From: Candidatus Omnitrophota bacterium
GTDB lineage: Bacteria; Omnitrophota; Gorgyraeia; Gygaellales; Profunditerraquicolaceae
Direction of reading: 5' to 3'
Assembly: GCA_028715095.1 (NCBI GenBank)
Contig: JAQUSM010000078.1
Location: 1 to 5,711 of the forward strand
Length of the DNA: 5,711 nt
Positions 1 to 5,542 of the stretch are shown here, piece by piece (positions within the stretch are counted from its first letter, which is position 1; each line of letters opens with the position of its first letter). The position numbers and the translations under genes are program-made. Under the pieces are notes generated by a model, which was given only the letters and a program-made list of their open reading frames with translations, was not told where the DNA came from and did no database searches.

Positions 1-18
1 CTTTGAAATAATCTTCAT
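1..18 (-). CDS. Start of the next gene of the nickel-uptake operon (5' fragment, six codons)
   Basis: Only the first six codons (MKIISK) are inside the window. The ATG overlaps the stop of the CbiM/NikM gene in an ATGA arrangement. A strong Shine-Dalgarno sequence, AAGGAGGG at 27-34 on the minus strand, lies 8 bases upstream, so a real translationally coupled gene is very likely. In ECF-type nickel/cobalt operons the gene after cbiM/nikM usually encodes the small CbiN/NikN or PDGLE-type partner, the CbiQ/NikQ transmembrane coupling protein, or the ATPase. Six residues cannot tell these apart. Confidence 0.7.
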
Positions 19-701
19 TGGAGCTTCCCTCCTTCTGCCAAAAGCTCCGGGGCATGTTTTAATAAATATTTTATTACCAAAGCAGTTACAATCGCCTCCA
101 CCCATCCAAAAATCAGAAGATGTTCGCCCAACATAGCGGGCAAAGCGACATTTAGACCATAAGGACAATACAGAGCCTGGCCACTGGCGGTTTTATACAG
201 CAAGGGCTGGATACCGAACATAAGCCCGGTCAGCCCCGCGGAAATATTGAGCGCTACATAACCGGCAATACCAGCGGCAATAACCCTCCTCCTTGAATCT
301 ATGGAAGCATTGCAGCTAATCGCCTTATAAATATAATACCCGGCAAAAGGAAGCACAAACGCCATATTAAAACAATTTGCACCTATTGCAGTAATCCCGC
401 CATCTCCAAATAATAATGCCTGGATTACAAGTGCTACTGTTATAGCAATACAAGCCGCCCATGGCCCAAGGAGTATTGCTACAAGCACCCCGCCCACGGC
501 ATGGCCGGTAGTGCCGCCTGGTATAGGGACATTAAACATCATAATTACAAAACTAAATGCCGCCCCTATCGCTAATAAAGGCACCTGCCTGGCATTAAGA
601 GTTTTCTTAACTATACGTGAAGCAGCTGTCCATATCGGAAGCATGGCTAAATAAAACAACCCGCATGTTCCCGGGCCCAAATATCCGTCTGGTATATGCA
701 T
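15..701 (-). CDS. nikM: CbiM/NikM family substrate-binding membrane subunit of an ECF-type nickel (or cobalt) importer
   Basis: This 228-residue inner-membrane protein is the S-component that binds the metal in a group I ECF transporter; it works with a CbiQ-type coupling protein and a CbiO-type ATPase. It begins with the family signature MHIPDG. In the NikM structure the metal is held by the N-terminal Met1 amine, His2 and His67; here His2 and His67 (in GGTTGHAVGG) fall at exactly those positions. The GDGGITAIGANCFNMA segment (about residues 99-114) is also typical, and the rest is a series of hydrophobic segments. The length is normal for the short form without a fused CbiN/NikN domain. It lies 12 bases after the beta-barrel gene, with a G-rich site (GGGGG at 706-710) 4 bases before the ATG. 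CbiM (cobalt) and NikM (nickel) are hard to separate by sequence. Nickel is preferred because nikR heads the operon and no cobalamin-biosynthesis gene is visible. Confidence 0.93.
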   Translation of the reverse strand: MHIPDGYLGPGTCGLFYLAMLPIWTAASRIVKKTLNARQVPLLAIGAAFSFVIMMFNVPIPGGTTGHAVGGVLVAILLGPWAACIAITVALVIQALLFGDGGITAIGANCFNMAFVLPFAGYYIYKAISCNASIDSRRRVIAAGIAGYVALNISAGLTGLMFGIQPLLYKTASGQALYCPYGLNVALPAMLGEHLLIFGWVEAIVTALVIKYLLKHAPELLAEGGKLQ

Positions 702-713
702 TTATCCCCCGAT

Positions 714-1622
714 TTAAAAAGTATATACTCCGGTTAAAACCACTGAATCATTAGCATCGGTATTAACTCCGGCTACCACTCTTTGGTAAGCCAATAAAAA
801 CTGCACCTTATCGCATGACCAGCCAACACCCGGGGATAAAATTAAGTAATTTACCGCCGTTGATACAGTTCTTTCTCCATCCTGCCAAGTGTCCCCCTGC
901 GTATACCCATTTGCCTCAAGCATCAGATTAAAACCTTTGGGTAAGAAATATTCCACTCCAAAATCATAGTTAGTATAGCTAGCATACCTTGTTTTTACGC
1001 CATCTACCATAACTTTCTGAGGAAAGCTAAAAACAGCATCCGCGTGGAATAAAAAAGGCTTGAGTTTCTTTGTTAAAATAAAACCAAGCCCGGGATCCCA
1101 GGAACCGGTACCCATAGAGTCGGTTCCCAATTTATCGGGATTTAAGTGCTGATATTTTCCGGTAGGCATTTTAACCTGGAATAAACCGGTTAGATGAGGC
1201 AACCAGCCTTTTTCTTCTATGGCGCAATAACGCAAAAACAGATAGCTGTCTCCAAAACCGTTCTTATGCGCGCTTACCCCATCCTGCCTGATATAATTCT
1301 CTTGATAAACCGCCTGAGCGTCGATCTCTAATCTATCCGTAATACCATACTGCATAAATAACTGCTCTTGATATTGATACTGCTTATCGCCTTTAGGCAA
1401 GCTGCGGTATTTGCCTTCTGAATCAAAACTGCCCCTGGTCCTGTTGTAAAAAAAGAACGGCTGGATCACAATCTCTCCTTTAGCGCAAAGCGGGGCTGTC
1501 CAGGTAGTCAATGTGCCTGCCGAAACAGGATCCCACTCATCCTGGTCCGCCTCCCCATGAGCATAAGAATCAACATTGCAACAAGCCAACAAGATTATTA
1601 CCGTTAAAATCAGGCGCAGCAT
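714..1622 (-). CDS. Outer-membrane beta-barrel protein, candidate nickel channel
   Basis: This 302-residue protein has a clear export signal: Arg3, a hydrophobic core at about residues 4-15, and a likely signal peptidase I cleavage after SYA at residue 21. The mature part has no long hydrophobic helix. It alternates aromatic and polar residues as in amphipathic beta-strands, with Gly/Asp/Asn-rich turns. It ends in VYTF, and a C-terminal Phe is the usual recognition signal for the outer-membrane assembly machinery. The GFGDSYLFLRY and VKMPTGKYQ segments resemble the 'MetA-pathway of phenol degradation' barrel family (Phenol_MetA_deg-like); this is a recollection of the family, not a search result. 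A good AGGAG site precedes the ATG. Its place between nikR and nikM suggests passage of nickel or a nickel chelate across the outer membrane, which is inference. LLAC at residues 11-14 is an imperfect lipobox, so a lipoprotein is a less likely alternative. Confidence 0.8.
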   Translation of the reverse strand: MLRLILTVIILLACCNVDSYAHGEADQDEWDPVSAGTLTTWTAPLCAKGEIVIQPFFFYNRTRGSFDSEGKYRSLPKGDKQYQYQEQLFMQYGITDRLEIDAQAVYQENYIRQDGVSAHKNGFGDSYLFLRYCAIEEKGWLPHLTGLFQVKMPTGKYQHLNPDKLGTDSMGTGSWDPGLGFILTKKLKPFLFHADAVFSFPQKVMVDGVKTRYASYTNYDFGVEYFLPKGFNLMLEANGYTQGDTWQDGERTVSTAVNYLILSPGVGWSCDKVQFLLAYQRVVAGVNTDANDSVVLTGVYTF

Positions 1623-1636
1623 TTTCTCTCCTCTCT

Positions 1637-1663
1637 GTGTTATTAATATATGCTTCGTGCTAC
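1637..1663 (-). promoter_or_regulatory. Possible second NikR site: two half-sites in direct orientation before the beta-barrel gene
   Basis: On the plus strand GTGTTAT (1637-1643) and GTGCTAC (1657-1663) are separated by 13 bases. Both match the half-site GTGTTAC of the known non-enterobacterial NikR operator in six of seven positions, and GTGCTAC is identical to the left arm of the operator in front of nikR. Unlike that operator, the two arms point the same way. The pair lies 15 bases upstream of the beta-barrel ATG, inside the 61-base nikR/barrel gap. A possible -10 element, TATATT (minus strand, 1645-1650), sits between the arms, but no convincing -35 element is placed for it. Confidence 0.4.
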
Positions 1664-1683
1664 TTCTAAATAAAAAAAATAAC

Positions 1684-2094
1684 CTAGATACCCTTGCCCG
1701 CGCTCGACATGCTCAAAGTGCCATGCTTTACCCCCTTAACGGATTTTAAGGTATCCGCTAAACGGCGCGCCTCTTTAGGGCTGCCCTTTACCGCGATTAT
1801 CTCTAAACAATTATTGTGGTCAAGATGGATATGCTGGGAAGAAATTATAGCCTGGCCAAAATCATGCTGGATATCCATAAGCTTATTTATCAACTCTCTT
1901 TTATGATGGTTGTAAATTAAAGTAACCGCACCGGCAATCTCATGGTTGCCCTGCCACTCTTCCTGGATGAGCTCTTGACGGATTAAATCACGAAAGGCTT
2001 CAGAACGATTAGTGTATTTTCTATCTTTGATCAAGCGGTCAAACTTAACCAAGAGCTCTTTGTCTATTGAAACCCCGAAACGGATCAACGGCAT
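1684..2094 (-). CDS. nikR: Nickel-responsive transcriptional regulator NikR
   Basis: This 136-residue protein is a ribbon-helix-helix repressor with a C-terminal ACT-like nickel-binding domain. The N-terminal strand IRFGVSID (residues 4-11) supplies the DNA-contacting face, followed by the two helices that include NRSEAFRDLIR (29-39). The high-affinity square-planar nickel ligands of E. coli NikR (His76, His87, His89, Cys95) correspond to His77 in QHDFG and to His88, His90 and Cys96 in QHIHLDHNNCLE; all are present. The overall sequence resembles archaeal NikR such as that of Pyrococcus, with the same GVKHGTL stretch near the end. The start is supported by AAGGAG (2099-2104) 4 bases before the ATG. 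It leads the operon with the beta-barrel and nikM genes, and a near-consensus NikR operator covers its promoter, so negative autoregulation by Ni-NikR is expected. Confidence 0.96.
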   Translation of the reverse strand: MPLIRFGVSIDKELLVKFDRLIKDRKYTNRSEAFRDLIRQELIQEEWQGNHEIAGAVTLIYNHHKRELINKLMDIQHDFGQAIISSQHIHLDHNNCLEIIAVKGSPKEARRLADTLKSVKGVKHGTLSMSSAGKGI

Positions 2095-2112
2095 TTCTCT
2101 CCTTATGGTAAT

Positions 2113-2139
2113 GTGCTACTAATTTCATAATAGTAACAT
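2113..2139. promoter_or_regulatory. NikR operator (inverted repeat) in front of nikR
   Basis: GTGCTAC (2113-2119) and GTAACAT (2133-2139) form an inverted repeat with a 13-base AT-rich spacer. The operator predicted by comparative genomics for NikR outside the enterobacteria is GTGTTAC-N13/14-GTAACAC; each arm here matches six of seven positions and the spacer fits exactly. The site lies between the MFS stop codon and the nikR start, and its nikR-distal arm runs into the -10 element of the candidate nikR promoter, a natural position for repression. Confidence 0.8.
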
Positions 2140-2158
2140 CTTATACTCTGACTGTCAA
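2130..2158 (-). promoter_or_regulatory. Sigma70-type promoter for the nikR operon
   Basis: Reading the minus strand, a perfect -35 hexamer TTGACA (2158-2153) is followed after 17 bases by TACTAT (2135-2130), which matches four of six positions of the -10 consensus. Transcription would start near 2123, about 30 bases before the nikR ATG. The -35 box lies inside the last codons of the MFS gene, and the -10 box overlaps one arm of the NikR operator. The combination of ideal spacing, a consensus -35 and operator overlap makes this the most credible promoter in the window. Confidence 0.7.
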
Positions 2159-3361
2159 GGCCTCTTTTTTCAGGATAAAGAACACCGGAATCGCGGCTAT
2201 CTCCACGCAGATACTGATAACAATAACCGCGGATATGGAATAATCATAAAGCAGCCCTGTAAGCGCGCTGCCGATAAAAATCGCCAGGCCGTAAGCGGTA
2301 TTGAATATCCCGTAACCTGTCCCCCTCTTCTTTAATGGTGTCAGGTCGGCAATCGCCGATTTCATAACTGTTTCGTGAGCTCCCATCACAATCCCCCAGA
2401 TAATTGCCCCGGCCAGGGCAAATGAAAACTTGGTAGAAAAAACAAATGCAGGTATAAATAATGAAAAAACCGGGATAGCGATTAAGGTAATCAAGCCGGC
2501 CTTTTCATTACCGCGCCTGGATTTAAAAATATCATAAGCCTTACCGATAGCCAAAGCTGCTAATGCGTCAACCCCCATGGCTAAAGCGTAAAACAAAGGG
2601 ATCTGCGCATCGCTTAGGACGTGCTTAGCCTTAAAGTGATAGCCGATTAAAGCAAAATTAGCAAAACCAAGGGTAGTAATAAAGGTAAAAAATGTATATA
2701 TCCAGAAAACCTTGCTTAGCTTCTCTGTTTCAAGAGACTTAGTTGCAGGAATCTCTAAAATTTCCGGATTAGGCAGGCGCCGATATGCAAGTATTATGCA
2801 GAGCATAACCAGAATCAAAGGTATCCAAAGCATTGAATACCCGCGCTGATAATCTGATAGCGCCCTATCCCCCTTACCAATAACCAGAAAAAGTATGGTA
2901 AAAATCAGCGGACCGCTGATTGCGCCGATCTGGTCAAGCACTTCAGCTATGGCAAAACCAAAACCTGTCCCAACTTGCTTGGTGGCCTGAGACAAGATAG
3001 TGTCCTTTGCCGGGCTGCGCAAGGCCTTGCCCAACCTCTCTATAATAATAAAAATAACCGCTACCTGCCAAATACCAGTTAAGGCAAGCAACGGAACGCT
3101 GACTAACAAACCATATCCAAGAAAGGTAAATAGCCAGTATGACCTGGTCTTATCCGCAAAATATCCTGAAAGCAAACGTATGGCATAGCCCAGGAATTCG
3201 GCAATACCGGCTACCAGGCCTACTATCGCGGCGTTTGCGCCAAGGGTCTTAAGATAAGGGCCATTGACGCTGCGCGCCCCCTCGTAAACCATATCACCGA
3301 AAAGGCTTACTAAACCAAAAAGAAAAATAAGCTGAAATGCGGTTCTTTTCTTATTATCCAT
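2141..3361 (-). CDS. Major facilitator superfamily (MFS) transporter of unknown substrate
   Basis: This 406-residue inner-membrane transporter has about 12 hydrophobic segments in two halves, the usual MFS size. The loop after the second segment carries the MFS motif A form GYFADKTR (residues 66-73), and a degenerate copy, GKAYDIFKSRRG (273-284), occurs in the second half. Other conserved stretches are GDMVYEGARSVNGPYL in the first segment (22-37) and ERLGKALRSPAKD (108-120). They mark a recognisable uncharacterised MFS group but do not reveal the substrate. A stop codon just upstream forces the ATG at 3361, yet no Shine-Dalgarno sequence is visible before it. A weak promoter (TTGCAC at 3413-3408, TAAGAT at 3391-3386) may lie in the end of the transposase gene. 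Transcription could read through into nikR 46 bases downstream, so a link to nickel, for example export, is possible but unproven. Confidence 0.88.
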   Translation of the reverse strand: MDNKKRTAFQLIFLFGLVSLFGDMVYEGARSVNGPYLKTLGANAAIVGLVAGIAEFLGYAIRLLSGYFADKTRSYWLFTFLGYGLLVSVPLLALTGIWQVAVIFIIIERLGKALRSPAKDTILSQATKQVGTGFGFAIAEVLDQIGAISGPLIFTILFLVIGKGDRALSDYQRGYSMLWIPLILVMLCIILAYRRLPNPEILEIPATKSLETEKLSKVFWIYTFFTFITTLGFANFALIGYHFKAKHVLSDAQIPLFYALAMGVDALAALAIGKAYDIFKSRRGNEKAGLITLIAIPVFSLFIPAFVFSTKFSFALAGAIIWGIVMGAHETVMKSAIADLTPLKKRGTGYGIFNTAYGLAIFIGSALTGLLYDYSISAVIVISICVEIAAIPVFFILKKEALTVRV

Positions 3362-3378
3362 ATTATTAATAAGACGCT

Positions 3379-4092
3379 TTATGTAATCTTATCATAATCA
3401 ACGGGTTGTGCAACAATTCTTTCTCGAGGCCGGCCCCTTCTCTTAGGAAATAACCTACCGCGACCTTTTATTATCTTGCTTATAAATTCCTTATCGCCTA
3501 ATGGAGCATCCAGCCTTCGAAACATTTCTTCTTTATTATTATCAAAATTACTCAAAAAATTTTTATAGGCCATACGTCTTAAATTAACATCTTGACCGAA
3601 TTCACCAAAAATAGGGCTCTCCGTAGTAACTCCGTCCTGCTCTCCTAAGCAATAAAATCGTGCGCTGCTAAAAAGATAGTCTTGAGCCTGAAAAACCATA
3701 TTTGCCCTTACGGGGTTTCTTTCAATATATCTGCCGCAAGCAAACAGGTATTCTCCTTTTTGAACCGGCTGGAGCTTAAACCTCCCCTGCCACAGAAATC
3801 CCGAAGTAAGATAATTCTTGTGGTAATAACATGAATACGCACGGTTGATCCCAGCCATACAACTGGATATACGCTCGGGCTCATCGATCTCTAACAAAAG
3901 ATGGTAATGATTCGGCATTAGCACCCAATGGTAAATCTTAAGGTTAAATTTCTCCCTATATTCTTTAAGTAACTTTATAAAATAAAGATACTCTTTTGTC
4001 TCGTTAAAAACTGCTTCTTTTTTGTTTCCCCTGTTGATCAAATGAAAAATAAAAGAACCGGATAGTTGGTGCTTTCTAGTATAAGTTGGCAT
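3379..4092 (-). CDS. REP-associated tyrosine transposase (RAYT), Y1/HUH superfamily
   Basis: This 237-residue single-strand DNA endonuclease-like protein is related to IS200/IS605 transposases. The core runs over about residues 1-150: FHLINRGN (15-22), the metal-binding HUH motif MPNHYHLLLE with His62 and His64, a likely catalytic Tyr86 in NRAYSCYYHKNY, then GFLWQGRFK (98-106) and ERNPVRA (124-130). All core motifs are intact with no frameshift. A basic tail contains RGRP at 219-222, the core of an AT-hook. The ATG at 4092 was chosen because AGGAGGAGGAG lies 5 bases upstream; the reading frame extends eight codons further to a TTG, but those codons are made of this ribosome-binding site. RAYTs are usually single-copy domesticated relatives of IS200 that process REP palindromes. 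No IS ends are visible here, so it may not be an autonomous element. Confidence 0.92.
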   Translation of the reverse strand: MPTYTRKHQLSGSFIFHLINRGNKKEAVFNETKEYLYFIKLLKEYREKFNLKIYHWVLMPNHYHLLLEIDEPERISSCMAGINRAYSCYYHKNYLTSGFLWQGRFKLQPVQKGEYLFACGRYIERNPVRANMVFQAQDYLFSSARFYCLGEQDGVTTESPIFGEFGQDVNLRRMAYKNFLSNFDNNKEEMFRRLDAPLGDKEFISKIIKGRGRLFPKRRGRPRERIVAQPVDYDKIT

Positions 4093-4097
4093 ATTTT

Positions 4098-4108
4098 CTC
4101 CTCCTCCT
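4098..4108 (-). promoter_or_regulatory. Ribosome-binding site that fixes the transposase start
   Basis: The minus strand reads AGGAGGAGGAG, a repeated perfect Shine-Dalgarno sequence, 5 bases before the ATG at 4092. It favours this ATG over the in-frame TTG eight codons upstream, whose reading would translate the site itself as Gly-Gly-Gly. Confidence 0.85.
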
Positions 4109-4128
4109 ACTATCAAGAGACGTAAAAG

Positions 4129-4190
4129 AAGAACGGTTCTAACAACTTTTTTATACTAAAAACATAGCCAATAATCACAATCCCGTTCTT
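4129..4190. repeat. Inverted repeat upstream of the transposase gene
   Basis: AAGAACGG (4129-4136) and CCGTTCTT (4183-4190) are perfect 8-base inverted copies separated by 46 bases. The first copy is also part of a small palindrome, AGAAC-G-GTTCT (4130-4140). The repeat encloses the possible transposase promoter. It could be a binding site for the transposase or another regulator, or a relic of a mobile-element end. The loop is too long for an ordinary terminator, and an 8-base match in about 160 bases could be chance. Confidence 0.35.
4150..4180 (-). promoter_or_regulatory. Possible promoter of the transposase gene
   Basis: On the minus strand TTGTGA (4180-4175) matches four of six -35 positions. 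It is followed either by TAGTAT (4158-4153) at 16 bases or by TATAAA (4155-4150) at 19 bases. It lies about 60 bases before the ATG, between the arms of the inverted repeat. The matches are moderate in an AT-rich stretch, so this is only a candidate. Confidence 0.3.
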
Positions 4191-4256
4191 AGGATGATAA
4201 GACAAAAAGAATTGTTTCAGAACTTGTTTATTTACAAGAGTTTAGATAAAACGTCT

Positions 4257-5540
4257 TTAGTAGAATTTGGGCTTGGGGTATTTATAAGGTTTCTTGGTTT
4301 GGCCTTGCCTGGATTGTCCATGGTTAGACTGACGGCCGGAATGACGATTTGGATGATGGCTGGAGGTTTGGGTGGATTCACTGAATCTATCAAGAGTAAG
4401 CTCAGCATGCTTTGATACGGGTAAAGTAGCCTTAATAAGCTTCTCAATATCACGGACATCATGTCCCTGATCAGGAGTAGCAAAAGAAATTGCATGGCCC
4501 TTATGCCCTGCGCGGGCAGTCCGGCCGATACGATGCACGTAATTCTCGGCGTCTTCGGGCAAATCATAGTTAACCACCAGCTCAATCCCGGTAACATCAA
4601 TACCCCGGGAAGCGATATCGGTAGCAACCAGCACCCTGTATTTACCGGATTTAAAACCTTCTAAAGCCTCCCGGCGCTGGCTAAGGGAACGGTTAGAATG
4701 AATCTCAGAAGCGGAATGCCCCATATCCCTGATTGACTTAACTATCTTCCTGGCATTATGTTTAGTGCGCGAAAACAAAAGCACTGTGCCGTGATACTGC
4801 GCAAGCAGTTTTTTAAGTAATTGGGTTTTGGCCTCCTTCTTCACGATAAACAACTCCTGGGTAACCTTTTCAGAGGTCGTCCCTGACGGAGCTATTTCAA
4901 CACTCAAAGGCAATTTCATATATTTAGCGGCAATATTCATGATCTCTTTGGGCATAGTTGCCGAAAAAAGCATTGTTTGTCTTTCTTTGGGCAAGAAGCG
5001 TAATATTTTTTCAATTTGCGGGGCAAATCCCATGTCCAGCATCCGGTCGGCCTCATCAAGCACAAGCATAACCACGCTGTCCGGAAGAAAATTCCACTGC
5101 GACATATGGTCAATTAACCTGCCCGGAGTAGCAATTACCAGGCGGGGGTCTTTTCGCAAAGCCTGCACCTGAGGCTCCATAGGCGCTCCGCCAATAAGAC
5201 AGGCAGTCTTCATACCAAAGGCGTGGGCAAGAACCCGGCAAGCCTCATCAATCTGGATAGCCAGTTCCCTGGTCGGAGCAAGTACCAACCCTATGCCTTT
5301 TTTCTGCACCAGCCGCTGCACCATAGGTATGGCAAACGAATGCGTTTTTCCGGTCCCGGTCTGGGCAATTCCCACAATATCTTTACCTTCAATAGCCAGA
5401 GGAATAGCCTTTAACTGGATAGGTGTAGGCACCTTAAACTTCATGCCCTCCAGGATATCCAGGATCTTGGGCGCAATGCCTAAACCAAAAAAACCCGGAT
5501 TTGGCTCAACGGAGTTATTTATCATTACCGTCTTATTCAT
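4257..5540 (-). CDS. rhlE: DEAD-box ATP-dependent RNA helicase, RhlE-like
   Basis: This 427-residue protein has all the core motifs of an RNA-unwinding DEAD-box ATPase. Counted from the chosen start they are: Phe and Gln of the Q-motif region (about 18-42), Walker A AQTGTGKT (59-66), PTRELA (89-94), TPGRL (138-142), DEAD (162-165), SAT (193-195), the second-domain LLFSR (254-258), ATDIASRGID (306-315) and HRIGRTARAG (336-345). A short Ser/His/Gln/Lys-rich basic tail (about 385-427) follows, as in RhlE and related cold-shock or ribosome-assembly helicases; there is no DbpA- or CsdA-type RNA-binding domain. Three ATG codons stand in a row at 5546, 5543 and 5540. The third is preferred because AAGG (5551-5548) lies 7 bases before it and only 1 base before the first. 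The upstream small gene ends inside this ATG run, so translation is probably coupled. The exact RhlE assignment within the family is less certain than the helicase identity. Confidence 0.95.
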   Translation of the reverse strand: MNKTVMINNSVEPNPGFFGLGIAPKILDILEGMKFKVPTPIQLKAIPLAIEGKDIVGIAQTGTGKTHSFAIPMVQRLVQKKGIGLVLAPTRELAIQIDEACRVLAHAFGMKTACLIGGAPMEPQVQALRKDPRLVIATPGRLIDHMSQWNFLPDSVVMLVLDEADRMLDMGFAPQIEKILRFLPKERQTMLFSATMPKEIMNIAAKYMKLPLSVEIAPSGTTSEKVTQELFIVKKEAKTQLLKKLLAQYHGTVLLFSRTKHNARKIVKSIRDMGHSASEIHSNRSLSQRREALEGFKSGKYRVLVATDIASRGIDVTGIELVVNYDLPEDAENYVHRIGRTARAGHKGHAISFATPDQGHDVRDIEKLIKATLPVSKHAELTLDRFSESTQTSSHHPNRHSGRQSNHGQSRQGQTKKPYKYPKPKFY

Positions 5541-5542
5541 CA

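Noticed and set aside
702..713. Cobalamin riboswitch, often found before cbiM genes
   Set aside because: Only 12 bases separate nikM from the previous gene and no other gap in the operon is long enough for a B12 riboswitch; regulation by NikR fits better.
1578..1590. Lipobox (LLAC) in the barrel protein's signal peptide
   Set aside because: The -2 residue is atypical, and a standard signal peptidase I site (SYA) and a C-terminal Phe fit an integral outer-membrane barrel better.
1669..1683. Poly-T run directly after the nikR stop codon as a rho-independent terminator
   Set aside because: No GC-rich inverted repeat precedes the T-run in the end of nikR, so the operon probably continues into the barrel gene.
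1694..1906. Plus-strand open frame opposite nikR
   Set aside because: It is antisense to a gene with all nickel ligands conserved, and its own translation shows no recognisable feature.
3000..3188. Plus-strand open frame opposite the MFS gene
   Set aside because: It is a short antisense frame with no start signal; the minus-strand MFS reading is well supported.
4093..4116. Eight-codon N-terminal extension of the transposase starting at a TTG
   Set aside because: The extension translates the AGGAGGAGGAG ribosome-binding site, and the ATG just after it has ideal spacing.
4221..4242. Hairpin after the helicase (AACTTGT / ACAAGAGTT on the plus strand) as a terminator
   Set aside because: The stem is only five continuous AT-rich pairs plus a bulge, and the nearest T-run is about a dozen bases away, so intrinsic termination is not convincing.
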